NCBI RefSeq assembly: GCF_001658005.1
Contig: NZ_CP015987.1
Coordinates: forward strand, 62,001 to 126,000
DNA from: Sphingobium sp. EP60837
Lineage (GTDB): Bacteria > Pseudomonadota > Alphaproteobacteria > Sphingomonadales > Sphingomonadaceae
DNA: 64,000 bases
Reading direction: 5' to 3'
A program made the translations under genes and the position numbers. Shown in pieces: positions 43,555 to 52,272 of this stretch. A model generated the notes under the pieces. The model saw nothing but the letters and a program-made list of their open reading frames with translations. It ran no database searches and was not told the DNA's origin. The stretch's first letter is position 1. Every line of letters begins with the position of its first letter.

Positions 43555-45699
43555 CTAACGCGGCAGCAGCCGCAGCACTTCGAAAGCTGCGACGGGTGGT
43601 AGGTCGAACCACTGATAATCATCGCCCGATTTTCTCGCGCCTCGGATCGTGCGGTCCGTGCGTAGCGCTGATCCCGCAGAGCTGAACGAACCGCGCACCC
43701 CCAGCCGCAGTCCGTGAAGAGCCGGCGGCGTGGTGTAAGCGGTGTTCCGTTGCCCCGCATAGTTGATAAGGTGGACCATCAGGGCACCCGTGCCATCCTG
43801 CCGCTGAACGGTCAGTTCGACAGGGCCTTCGCCTTCCAGGCGGATTGACGGTGGCGGCGCGAAGCGGTCGATGATCGCGCCGAACAAGCCTCGGTGCGCC
43901 TGCAGACCGTCCCGATAGTAGAGCGTTTCGGGCATCCAGGGGATGTGGACCGCCGTACCCTTGCCAAACTGGATGGCGACAACGCCGGGGTCAGGACGCG
44001 CCATGGCGTCCGGTTTTGCATAACTGAATTCCGGCGGACCGAAGCGCTGATCGGGCGCGAAGGGGACCAGCGTCGTCGCTCCCTGGCGCTGACGACTATG
44101 GAAGTAGCGGCCGTCAACGGGAATGCGCGCGCCGCCGAAATCCAGTTGAGAGCCATCATCCTTCAACGACCAGCCATGGGCGTCGGACTCCCCGGTGAAC
44201 ATCTCCACCGGGCTGCTCGCCAATATCTGCCGCGCGCGCGGCTGACCTTTCGCATCGAGCGCACCCGTCTTGCCTGTCGTAATCAACAAGCCGCCCGCCG
44301 CGACAAAATTGTCGAGCGCCGCCGCTTCCTCGTCCGAAAGCCGTTGGCCGTCGGACACCAGAACGACGTCGAAATTGTCGGTCAGCGCCCTCCCCTCCTT
44401 CACCAGACGTCCTGCATTGAGGCTGAGAAAGGGCTGACGAAGATCGATCAACGCTTGATAGGCACCCCGCAGGCCGGGTGAAAATCCACGCTCGCCGCCG
44501 GTGAAGCCCGAGGCGGGGGAGAAGAGCCCGACGCGTCCGACGGGTGTCAGGCCCGCATAATGACGTTCGTTGGCTGCATGCCATTTGAAGAGTTGGGACA
44601 CAGGCTGCAGCCAGCTTTGATCGTCTTGATCCGCCAGGGTGCCCATCAGATACAGGTCGAGCTTGCCGCCCGCTCCCAGCGCCTGCGCAAAACGGAGCAG
44701 TTGATTGTCCGCACTCTCGGTCGCTTGTCGCCACGGATAGTCGATATGGGCGGCCGAAGCAGCCGAAAAGGGGCGCTTGGGATTGACGCCTGTGGCCCAG
44801 CGTACCTGTTCCCCCATCGCATAGGGCCATTCGGGCGCTGGACGATCCACCCGCCGCTGTACCTCTCCGCGCGCCACCTGGCCTACGAAGAAATCCATGA
44901 GCGGCACATCGGGCCTGACCGAGCGCACCAGCATAGTCGTCCGTTGGGCCAGTTCCGCCAGCGTCCGGCCTTGAAAAGCGATATAGGGCAGCCAGTTGGG
45001 ATCATCCGCGCCGTCGGTTTTCGGCAGGTCCAGCCCATACATGGCGCGGAACTTCTTCCTGCAATTGTCACAGACGCAAATGCCATGATCGACATTCGCA
45101 TAGTCGGTCCGCGTATATCCCACCATGTTGAAGAACAGGCCGTCTATGTCATACCGCCCTATGCCTTCCTCCAGGATGCGCAGGGCATAATCCTGCGCCC
45201 ATCCGCCATTTGGGCAGACCTGATAGGTACCTTCATATTCGCGCACGGACCCGTCCCGGTTGCGCATGAACCAGTCGGGATGAGCATCGAAGACGGACTT
45301 GGTTGTCTTGGACAGATCGAACCGGCCGATATAGGCGAGGCCGTTGGCGTGTGCCGCATCGACCATCCGCCCCACGAAATCGCCCTTCAGATAGGGGTTC
45401 GCATATTGAAGCGGCAGGGCGGAGGGATAGAAGGCGACGATCCCGCCAATATTCGAAACGATTGCAGTGGCGCCGAAATCGCGGGCTGCGCGGGCGATCA
45501 CGGCCGGATCCTGCTGTGCATCTATCTCGCGCAGGTTTGTCTGCAGGATGCGATATTCGCTTTTCCACCAGTCCTTCGTCATGGCTGATGTCGCGGCGTT
45601 TGCGGAACCCAGGACAGCCGATGTCGCGGAAATTATCGCACTGTGGCCTAAGGCAGCCATCATGTCACGGCGCGAAAGATTGAAATCCCGGCGATCCAT
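43555..45699 (-). CDS. GHL6-type putative glycoside hydrolase (second copy)
   Basis: A 714-residue exported protein with a Tat-like leader (FNLSRRDMMAALGHSAIISA). Residues about 45-340 are a GHL6 barrel: FGATAIVSNIGGIVAFYPSA, RYDIDGLFFNMVGYTRTDYA, and the cysteine cluster CVCDNC, equivalent to CYCESC of the paralogue at 26.4-28.6 kb. A trimerisation-like domain (LDNFVAAGGLLITTGKTGAL) and a beta C-terminus follow, as in the paralogue. Overall similarity between the two is clear but distant, so the duplication is old or the copies were acquired separately. It is followed by the FCD regulator. Substrate unknown. Confidence 0.75.
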   Translation of the reverse strand: MDRRDFNLSRRDMMAALGHSAIISATSAVLGSANAATSAMTKDWWKSEYRILQTNLREIDAQQDPAVIARAARDFGATAIVSNIGGIVAFYPSALPLQYANPYLKGDFVGRMVDAAHANGLAYIGRFDLSKTTKSVFDAHPDWFMRNRDGSVREYEGTYQVCPNGGWAQDYALRILEEGIGRYDIDGLFFNMVGYTRTDYANVDHGICVCDNCRKKFRAMYGLDLPKTDGADDPNWLPYIAFQGRTLAELAQRTTMLVRSVRPDVPLMDFFVGQVARGEVQRRVDRPAPEWPYAMGEQVRWATGVNPKRPFSAASAAHIDYPWRQATESADNQLLRFAQALGAGGKLDLYLMGTLADQDDQSWLQPVSQLFKWHAANERHYAGLTPVGRVGLFSPASGFTGGERGFSPGLRGAYQALIDLRQPFLSLNAGRLVKEGRALTDNFDVVLVSDGQRLSDEEAAALDNFVAAGGLLITTGKTGALDAKGQPRARQILASSPVEMFTGESDAHGWSLKDDGSQLDFGGARIPVDGRYFHSRQRQGATTLVPFAPDQRFGPPEFSYAKPDAMARPDPGVVAIQFGKGTAVHIPWMPETLYYRDGLQAHRGLFGAIIDRFAPPPSIRLEGEGPVELTVQRQDGTGALMVHLINYAGQRNTAYTTPPALHGLRLGVRGSFSSAGSALRTDRTIRGARKSGDDYQWFDLPPVAAFEVLRLLPR

Positions 45700-45842
45700 G
45701 CAACTCTCCCAAAAGTGGTCGGTCTATGATGGCGGCCGACTCCCGTCGCAAGCGGCGCACTATCCTGTCTCACGATGTGGACATTTTCCTTGCGCGAGCA
45801 TTTCAAGTGGCTGTCACATCTTTCGGCGAGAGCGACCCACGC

Positions 45843-47141
45843 TCAGGCTGCGTCGTCGATCAGGATCACCCGGAAGTCATTCACGGTCGTCCGCGTCGGC
45901 CCCGTAAAGACAAGATCGCCCAGCGCTTCGAAAAAGCCGTAGCTGTCGTTCCGCCGCAGCATCCCAGCGGGGGAAATCCCCTCTGCCTTCGCCCGCCGCA
46001 GCGTCGATCCATCGATGATCGCCCCGGCATGCCCTCCTACGCCGTCAATACCGTCTGTATCGCAGGCAATCGCCGAAATCCCCGCGGCACCGTCTAGTGA
46101 AAGGCCGAGGCTGAGCGCATATTCGCTATTGCGCCCGCCCTTCCCCACCTTGTTGCGCACCAGCACCGTCGTTTCTCCACCGGACAGCAACGCCCATTTG
46201 CCACCTTTGCGCCGATGATGCAGCGCGAGGGCGGCGTGCACGATGCCCAGTTCTGTCGAATCCCCTTCCAGATCGTCCCCAAGATAAACCGGCATAAATC
46301 CTTGCGATGCCGCGATCTCGCCCGCGGCCTGCAAGGCCATGTGGTTGCGCGCGACGATATGCGCCTCAGCCCGCGTCATCGCTGCGGCATCTGGCCGCGG
46401 CGTTGCGTGCCGCTCATCCTCAAGAATGCGCCGCACATGATCGGGCACCGGAATTGCGAAACGTTCAAGCACCCGCCGTGCGTCCTGTAACGTCGTTCGG
46501 TCCGCGACGGTCGGTCCGGAAGCGATCAGCGCCGGGTCATCACCTGACACATCGGAAAAGGCGAGCGTCACCACTTCGGCAGGATGCGCCAGCACCGCGA
46601 GGCGCCCCCCCTTGACCTGCGACAGATGCGTGCGGACACAATTGATCTGGGAAATCGTCGCGCCGCACAGCAGTAGCTCCTCCGTCAGTTGGCGTTTGTC
46701 TTCAAGGGAGAGACCTTCCGCTGGCAGAGCGAGGAGCGCTGAGCCCCCCCCCGATACCAGCGCGAGCAGTTGGTCTTCCTCCGTCAGTTCGGACACCGCC
46801 TCGCGGATCATCTTGGCAGCTTCCAGCCCATGCTGATCCGGCAGTGGGTGGCCCCCTTCCAGCAGCATAGCGCTCGAGGGTAGATCGGCCAGCGCGCAGC
46901 CGTGCCCATAGGGAACCAGTATGATCGCACGCGTCTGCGGCGGGGCGTCCCTCAGCGCGACTCTGGCCATGGCTGCCCCAGCCTTGCCCACGGCAACGAC
47001 AAGCCTGCGGCCTTTGGGATAAGGGGGGAGATAGGCGGGCAGGCAACGGTCCGCCGACACCGCGGATAACGCGACCTCCAACATTTCGCTCAGCAATTCC
47101 GCGTGGACGCCGCGACTTCCGGTCCTGATATCCACGCCCAC
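45843..47141 (-). CDS. glycerate 2-kinase, MOFRL/DUF4147 type (second copy)
   Basis: A 432-residue kinase of the same class as the one at 31.6 kb: LVVAVGKAGAAMARVALRDA, LALVSGGGSALLALPAEGLS, INCVRTHLSQVKGGRLAVLA, and CDTDGIDGVGGHAGAIIDGS. It should phosphorylate D-glycerate at O-2. I place the start at GTG 47141 because GGGGAG lies 5 nt upstream; the in-frame TTG further up has no ribosome site. It is divergent from the cytochrome c556 gene. Redundancy with the first copy suggests a different regulator or a different acid substrate. Confidence 0.85.
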   Translation of the reverse strand: MGVDIRTGSRGVHAELLSEMLEVALSAVSADRCLPAYLPPYPKGRRLVVAVGKAGAAMARVALRDAPPQTRAIILVPYGHGCALADLPSSAMLLEGGHPLPDQHGLEAAKMIREAVSELTEEDQLLALVSGGGSALLALPAEGLSLEDKRQLTEELLLCGATISQINCVRTHLSQVKGGRLAVLAHPAEVVTLAFSDVSGDDPALIASGPTVADRTTLQDARRVLERFAIPVPDHVRRILEDERHATPRPDAAAMTRAEAHIVARNHMALQAAGEIAASQGFMPVYLGDDLEGDSTELGIVHAALALHHRRKGGKWALLSGGETTVLVRNKVGKGGRNSEYALSLGLSLDGAAGISAIACDTDGIDGVGGHAGAIIDGSTLRRAKAEGISPAGMLRRNDSYGFFEALGDLVFTGPTRTTVNDFRVILIDDAA

Positions 47142-47470
47142 ACATTCTCCCCAGTTACATCTGCCTGTTCTAATCGGTCTCGTGTGCGGCTGCAAATGCC
47201 CGCCATTCTATTCCGTCCACTGGAACGGTCCAGAACGCTTGCTCCCTGAAACAGGCTTCCGATCGACGCGGAAGATCATACTGTTCGTCCAAAATCGACG
47301 GATTGCTCCAAAAACCCGTGTTCACTGATCCCAAACCGGGTGGTCCATGATCTCGACAGGCGTCATTTGACCATGAAAAGTCACGGATGGTGCCCAAGCC
47401 CTCCGATGCCTACCGACCGGACGAAGCGCTGGCTGACCGACAGGATGTTTTCAGAGAGGACGAAGTGAAG
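47142..47470. other. divergent promoter region, glycerate kinase 2 / cytochrome c556
   Basis: No gene is supported here. It contains a short palindrome TCCACTGGA inside CCGTCCACTGGAACGG (near 47215) that could be an operator. No strong -35/-10 pair stands out by eye. Confidence 0.4.
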
Positions 47471-47932
47471 ATGAAGCTCCCCTATTCGACAGCATTCGTG
47501 GTGCTGGGCATGTTGGCCAGCTATGCGGCCTATGCTGCGGCGCCTGCAGTCACCAACGCGATCAAGGCCCGCCAGGCGAGCTACAAGGAGATCGGCGGAG
47601 CGTTCAAAAGCATCAATGACGAGCTGAAGTCGGGCGCGCCCGACATGAACAGCGTCAAGCCGCTGGCGCGTGACATCGCCGCACGCGCCGCACTGCTGCC
47701 CAAATATTTCCCGAAGGGCAGCGGCCCGGAGGCCGGTCTCAAGACCCGCGCCAAGCCCGAAATCTGGAAGGATAACGCCGCCTTCGTGAAGCTTCAGGGC
47801 GACATGATCACCGCCGCGCGCGCGCTGGACGCTGCCGCCGCGAGCGGCAACGTTGCCGGCCTCAGCGCAGCACGAAACACGCTGGGCGGCACCTGCAAGA
47901 GTTGCCACGACCGTTTCCGCGCGGAGCTTTGA
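47471..47932 (+). CDS. cytochrome c556/c-prime family protein
   Basis: A 153-residue periplasmic cytochrome with a signal peptide (STAFVVLGMLASYAAYAAAP) and a four-helix-bundle body typical of cytochrome c-prime/c556: IKARQASYKEIGGAFKSIND. The haem motif CKSCH (C142, C145, H146) is at the extreme C-terminus, as usual for this family. ATG 47471 is chosen because the signal peptide starts there; the preceding AGAGAGGACGAAG supplies the ribosome site. Its stop overlaps the cytochrome b start (TGATG). It probably passes electrons between a periplasmic dehydrogenase and the membrane. Confidence 0.88.
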   Translation: MKLPYSTAFVVLGMLASYAAYAAAPAVTNAIKARQASYKEIGGAFKSINDELKSGAPDMNSVKPLARDIAARAALLPKYFPKGSGPEAGLKTRAKPEIWKDNAAFVKLQGDMITAARALDAAAASGNVAGLSAARNTLGGTCKSCHDRFRAEL

Positions 47933-48623
47933 TGGCGGAGGCGGACATGAGCAGCGCGCCTGCGCGCCTGCGCATCTGGGACCTGCCAACCCGTCTGTTC
48001 CACTGGACATTGGTGCCCCTGCTGGGGCTCGCCTGGTGGACGGCGGAAGAACGGATGCTCGATTGCATCGGCTCGCAGGATACAGCATCTTGACGCTGCT
48101 GCTCTTCCGCCTCATCTGGGGCGTTGCGGGCAGCAGCACCGCTCTCTTTTCCCATTTCGTGGGTGGGCCCGGAAAGCTGTTCCGCTACGTGCGCGGTCAT
48201 ATGTTCAAGCGGGGGGCGGCTCCGGCGCCCGGCCATAATCCGGTTGGCGGCTGGAGCGTTTTGGCGATGATTGCGCTGCTGGCGACGCAAGTCGGCCTCG
48301 GCTTCTTCTCGGTCGATATCGACGGCATGGAATCCGGCCCCTTCGCCTATCTGGTCGATTTTGACACCGGACGGGTCGCGGCGGAATGGCACGCGTTCGT
48401 CTTTAACATCATCCTGGCGCTGACGGCGCTGCATGTCGTGGCGATCCTCTTTTACCTGATCCATCGCCGCGATAACCTTATCGGCCCGATGATCAGCGGA
48501 TCGCGGCGATGGACTGGCGAACAGCTGGTTTTGCGGTTCGCGTCGAACCGGGTCGCGCTGGCGATCTTCCTGCTGATCGCGGGCGGGTCATGTCTGCTGA
48601 TCGCGCAGTTCGGCAGGGCCTGA
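47932..48623 (+). pseudogene. cytochrome b561-type membrane protein with a one-base frameshift
   Basis: The frame from ATG 47932 encodes LRIWDLPTRLFHWTLVPLLG and LAWWTAEERMLD, then runs into a stop about 10 codons later. The -1 continuation from about 48064 reads LHRLAGYSILTLLLFRLIWG and continues through three more membrane helices (HAFVFNIILALTALHVVAIL) to 48623. Restoring one T at 48063-48064 would give an intact 230-residue di-haem b-type cytochrome with histidines in LFHW, LHRL and helix 4. It is paired with the cytochrome c556 gene. It is either a recent inactivation or a sequencing error. Confidence 0.8.
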
Positions 48624-48734
48624 TTTACGGGCAACTCGCCACGGCGCGTAGCGAAAACGGAACGGCAGATTGGAAAAACAGTCCTCATCGCGAGGGATAG
48701 AAATAGTGCAGCAACCTATTTTGGGAGAAATCAG

Positions 48735-49511
48735 ATGAACAGCAGACTCAAGGATCGCCGCATCATCATATTCGGTAGCGCAACAGGCATCGGCGCCGCA
48801 ACCGTCAAGCGGCTGACCGCAGAAGGCGCGCGAGTCTGTGCGGCCGACATCAACCTAGCCGGAGCGGAGGCAGCGGCGCAGGCGGCAGGCAATGGCGCCT
48901 TTGCCGTCCATGTCGATATTTCTGACGAACAGTCGGTGAACGAAGCGGTCAAGACTGCGGTGGAGCGCTTGGGCGGCCTTGATGGCGCGCATATCAACGC
49001 AGCGGACCTGCGCGTGATCATGGAGGACTCTGACGCCCTGGCGCTCGACCTTGCCGTGTTCGACCGCACCATCGCCGTTAACCTGCGCGGCCACCTGCTG
49101 TGCACGCGCGCCGTGGTGCCGCATCTGCTGAAGAACAAGGAGTCGGCGATCGTCTATACCAGCTCCGGCTCCGCCCATGGCGCGGAACCCACCCGTCCCT
49201 CCTACGCAATGTCGAAGGCGGGCGTGAACGCCCTGATGCGTCACGTCTCATCGCGCTGGGGCAAGGAAGGGCTGACCGCCAACGTCCTCGCCCCCGGCTT
49301 CACCGTGACTGGCGAGATGAAGGCGCAGATGGAAGCTAATGGCCCCGAAGCCGAAAAATGGGCGCAATATTTCATGTCGCGCACGCCCCACACCCGGCTG
49401 GGCGAATCCGAAGATCATGCCGCCGTCGTCGCGCTGCTGCTCTCCGCTGATGGCCGCTGGATCAATGGCTCAATCGTCGACGTGAACGGCGGATCGCTGA
49501 TGCGCGCTTGA
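48735..49511 (+). CDS. short-chain dehydrogenase/reductase
   Basis: A 258-residue classical SDR. The cofactor motif is GSATGIGAATVKRL near residues 14-27, with D39 of CAADINLAG suggesting NAD preference. The active site has S in VYTSSGSAHG and YAMSK (about 157-161). The end, DGRWINGSIVDVNGGSLMRA, is typical. GGGAG precedes the ATG. No cytoplasmic partner is obvious; likely a sugar or alcohol oxidation, substrate unknown. A strong bidirectional terminator follows. Confidence 0.88.
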   Translation: MNSRLKDRRIIIFGSATGIGAATVKRLTAEGARVCAADINLAGAEAAAQAAGNGAFAVHVDISDEQSVNEAVKTAVERLGGLDGAHINAADLRVIMEDSDALALDLAVFDRTIAVNLRGHLLCTRAVVPHLLKNKESAIVYTSSGSAHGAEPTRPSYAMSKAGVNALMRHVSSRWGKEGLTANVLAPGFTVTGEMKAQMEANGPEAEKWAQYFMSRTPHTRLGESEDHAAVVALLLSADGRWINGSIVDVNGGSLMRA

Positions 49512-49522
49512 TCACCCGCTAC

Positions 49523-49575
49523 AGCCAAGGAAAGGCCTCCTTCCCTCGATGAGGGAAGGAGGCCTTTCCTTGGCT
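49523..49575. terminator. perfect 25-bp inverted repeat, bidirectional terminator
   Basis: Arms at 49523-49547 and 49551-49575 are exact complements over 25 bp with a 3-nt GAT loop. It lies between the convergent SDR and TonB-receptor genes. The arm bases include A-rich and T-rich ends (CAAGGAAAGG/CCTTTCCTTG), usable in both directions. Confidence 0.8.
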
Positions 49576-49638
49576 CAAATTCTGATGTGGCCGATTTCAG
49601 TTCAGTGGCGCCCGGATTACTCCAGACGCCACTCCCCC

Positions 49639-52041
49639 TTAGAAACGGTAGTTTGCGGTCAGGCCGAACTCGCGCGGCGCATTGACCGACACGGCGGTAT
49701 ATCCCGAACGGAAAGGCGCAGGATTGCCTGCCGGACCGGGGACCAGGAACCGCGTTGCGACTTGCAGTTCAGCGCGGGACGCACTGGTTATCTGCGTCGT
49801 GTTGAACAGGTTCTTCACAAAAGCCGTAAGTTCCCACCCAGCGTCATGCGAGCGAATACCAGCGAACAGATTAACATTCGTGAACGCCTTGTACCGATAG
49901 TCAGCCGTCTCCGAATAGAAACCGGGCCGGTAATTCACCAATCCGCGGAAAAATGGCTGCAAACTGCCGACCGAGAAGCGGAGTTCGCTGTTCGCGCTTA
50001 GTGCAAAACGCGGAATATTCGCCAAGCGATCGCTCGTCTGGCAGAACGCCACTTGTTGTCCGATCGGCACTGCGGGCTGCCCTGCTGTATCCGGGATGCC
50101 GTCGCCATTGGAGTCACGGCACGGAACGAGCGCGTTATCATAATGGGAATTGGCATAGGACGCGTTTATGGAAATGTCCCAATCGTCGACGGGGCGTGCG
50201 TCGAATTGCATCTCGACCCCCTTGGATATGGCATCGCCGTTGAAGCTGATCGAATTGGCCGACCCGTCGATGACACCGTTTCTCGCCGAAGATGTCGGAG
50301 CGGTCACAAGGCCGACGAAGCCGTCGAACTTCTGATAGAAGGCGGCCAGGTTGAGCGACACGCGCCGATTAAACAGTTGCGCCTTCAAACCGGCCTCGAC
50401 CGCATCGGAACGCTCCGGGTCCAGCACCAGAAGATCGGACGACAATGGCGAGTTCACACCAAGTTGGGCCGATCCACGCCGATAGGAACGGCCATAAGTG
50501 ACGTAGGTCGTTACATCTGGCGTCCAGTCATAGCTGATGCTGGCTGTCCCGGTCAGCGGATGATTGATTTGGGTTACGAAATCGGGATCGACGGTCGCCG
50601 CGCGAGGCACAATCACCCCCGCCGGTACGGGTATTCCCACGCCACCTGTCGTCGTCACCTCCAGAAAGCTTTGCGCCGTTGCGGACACCCGGGTGTAGCG
50701 CGCGCCCAGTTCGACCCTCAGCTTGTCGGTCAATTGCAACCGCGTCTGACCGAAGAAGGCGAGGTCGGTCGTGTTATTGTCGATATCCACGACAGCCAGC
50801 AAAGGCAGCGAGAACATGCTGGCCGGGAACGGCGTGTTCGGAACACGATTGGCGAAGAAGCTGTCTACGCGGATCGATGAAAGGCTATGCGAGGTAGTCT
50901 TGTTGTAGAAGACGCCAAGCGTATAGTTGAACATCCCTTCAAATGCGGATGCGACGCGCGCTTCCGCTGTATAGACATGAGTGGGATTAGGAACGGTCAA
51001 GACTTGGTCATATCCCTGCACCGCATTGCCAACATCTTGATCTGTACGGGAATTGAGGTTGCTATATTGATAACCGCCTAGCACCGAAATCAAAAGACTA
51101 CCCAGGTCGAAGGACGCGTCGGCAGTGACCAGGTGAGTGCGATTTGTGTAAAAGGACTGCCCTTCATGAACGGCTAGGCGATCCGATGCGCTGATCGCCG
51201 GGCCAGTCACAAATGGCGAGAACAGGCTGGGGCGATTACCCGTGCCCATAACCGCGCGGTTCTGCACCAGATCGCTTTCCAGATACTGATACATGATGTT
51301 GCCGCGCAGCCGCTCAGTCGGCGCGAAAGAAAGAGTGGCGCGGACGCTCTCGGTTTCCTGGTTCGACCATTCATCGCGGTTGATATTATAGACGTGGTTG
51401 ACGCGATTGCGATCGACCAGGGCGGCGATGCGAAGGGCCAATTTGTTTTCGATGAGCGGCGTCGAGGCCGCAATTTGGAAATTGCGCGCATGTTTGTTAC
51501 TGACCGTGGCCTGCAGATAGCCGTCGGCAGCGTCGAGATCGGCCCGCCTCGTCGTGAGTGTGATCGCGCCAGCAGGAGCGGTGCGGCCTCGCAAGGTTCC
51601 CTGTGGTCCGCGCAATACTTCTACCTGGCCGATGTCGTAAATCGCCGTCGTCACAGTCTGAATATCGACAGGCACTTCATTATAATAGACGGCTACCGCC
51701 GCCGGACCGCCGATGTCGGGGTTGAATGAAATGCCGCGCAATGTCGCAATGCTGACGCGGCCCGATGTGTTCGCGATCTGGAGGCCCGGCGCCAGGGCGG
51801 GCACATCCTTGAAATCGAACAGGTTGAATTTCTCGATCTGCTCCCCGGTGGCGACATCGACCGCCATGGGAACATCCTTTAGCTTTTCTTCCCGCTTGCC
51901 CGCCGTAACGATGATGTCCGCCGGAAGAGCCTTTTCATTGTCGGACGGTATATCCGGTTGCGCCCAACCCGCAGTGCTGACGCACGCAGCGGCGCTTGCC
52001 ATCAATAAAAGCGCAAGTCTTTTGGAACTGTGCCCAGGCAT
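49639..52041 (-). CDS. TonB-dependent outer-membrane receptor
   Basis: An 800-residue receptor predicted to import oligosaccharides across the outer membrane. The signal peptide ends near residue 28 (TAGWAQ), the TonB box-like ADIIVTAGKREEKLKDVPMA follows, then the plug domain (FKDVPALAPGLQIANTSGRV, GQVEVLRGPQGTLRGRTAPA) and a 22-strand-type barrel. It ends in the aromatic signature REFGLTANYRF. It shares motifs with the two other receptors in the window (RGISFNPDIGG and RGISFNPDSGS). It is last in the long leftward series behind the propeller protein, with a 231-nt gap in which I see no gene. Confidence 0.92.
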   Translation of the reverse strand: MPGHSSKRLALLLMASAAACVSTAGWAQPDIPSDNEKALPADIIVTAGKREEKLKDVPMAVDVATGEQIEKFNLFDFKDVPALAPGLQIANTSGRVSIATLRGISFNPDIGGPAAVAVYYNEVPVDIQTVTTAIYDIGQVEVLRGPQGTLRGRTAPAGAITLTTRRADLDAADGYLQATVSNKHARNFQIAASTPLIENKLALRIAALVDRNRVNHVYNINRDEWSNQETESVRATLSFAPTERLRGNIMYQYLESDLVQNRAVMGTGNRPSLFSPFVTGPAISASDRLAVHEGQSFYTNRTHLVTADASFDLGSLLISVLGGYQYSNLNSRTDQDVGNAVQGYDQVLTVPNPTHVYTAEARVASAFEGMFNYTLGVFYNKTTSHSLSSIRVDSFFANRVPNTPFPASMFSLPLLAVVDIDNNTTDLAFFGQTRLQLTDKLRVELGARYTRVSATAQSFLEVTTTGGVGIPVPAGVIVPRAATVDPDFVTQINHPLTGTASISYDWTPDVTTYVTYGRSYRRGSAQLGVNSPLSSDLLVLDPERSDAVEAGLKAQLFNRRVSLNLAAFYQKFDGFVGLVTAPTSSARNGVIDGSANSISFNGDAISKGVEMQFDARPVDDWDISINASYANSHYDNALVPCRDSNGDGIPDTAGQPAVPIGQQVAFCQTSDRLANIPRFALSANSELRFSVGSLQPFFRGLVNYRPGFYSETADYRYKAFTNVNLFAGIRSHDAGWELTAFVKNLFNTTQITSASRAELQVATRFLVPGPAGNPAPFRSGYTAVSVNAPREFGLTANYRF

Positions 52042-52272
52042 CCCCTACCCCCATTTTTGACCAAAGGATTTTGTCGTCGGGCCGTGTCAGTGAGGGGCCT
52101 CAGCCTTCGCAGCTCCCCTTTCTACCTTTCGGCCCATTAAATATTTGAGGGCTTGATCGGCAATCGACAACGATGTCGCGCCTCTATTCCGCATAGTGGA
52201 ACAGATGTGTTTCGCCGTTGGATGCCGGTATGGATCCTATGGTGGGAACAGTTCGACTGCCCCACCCTCTCT

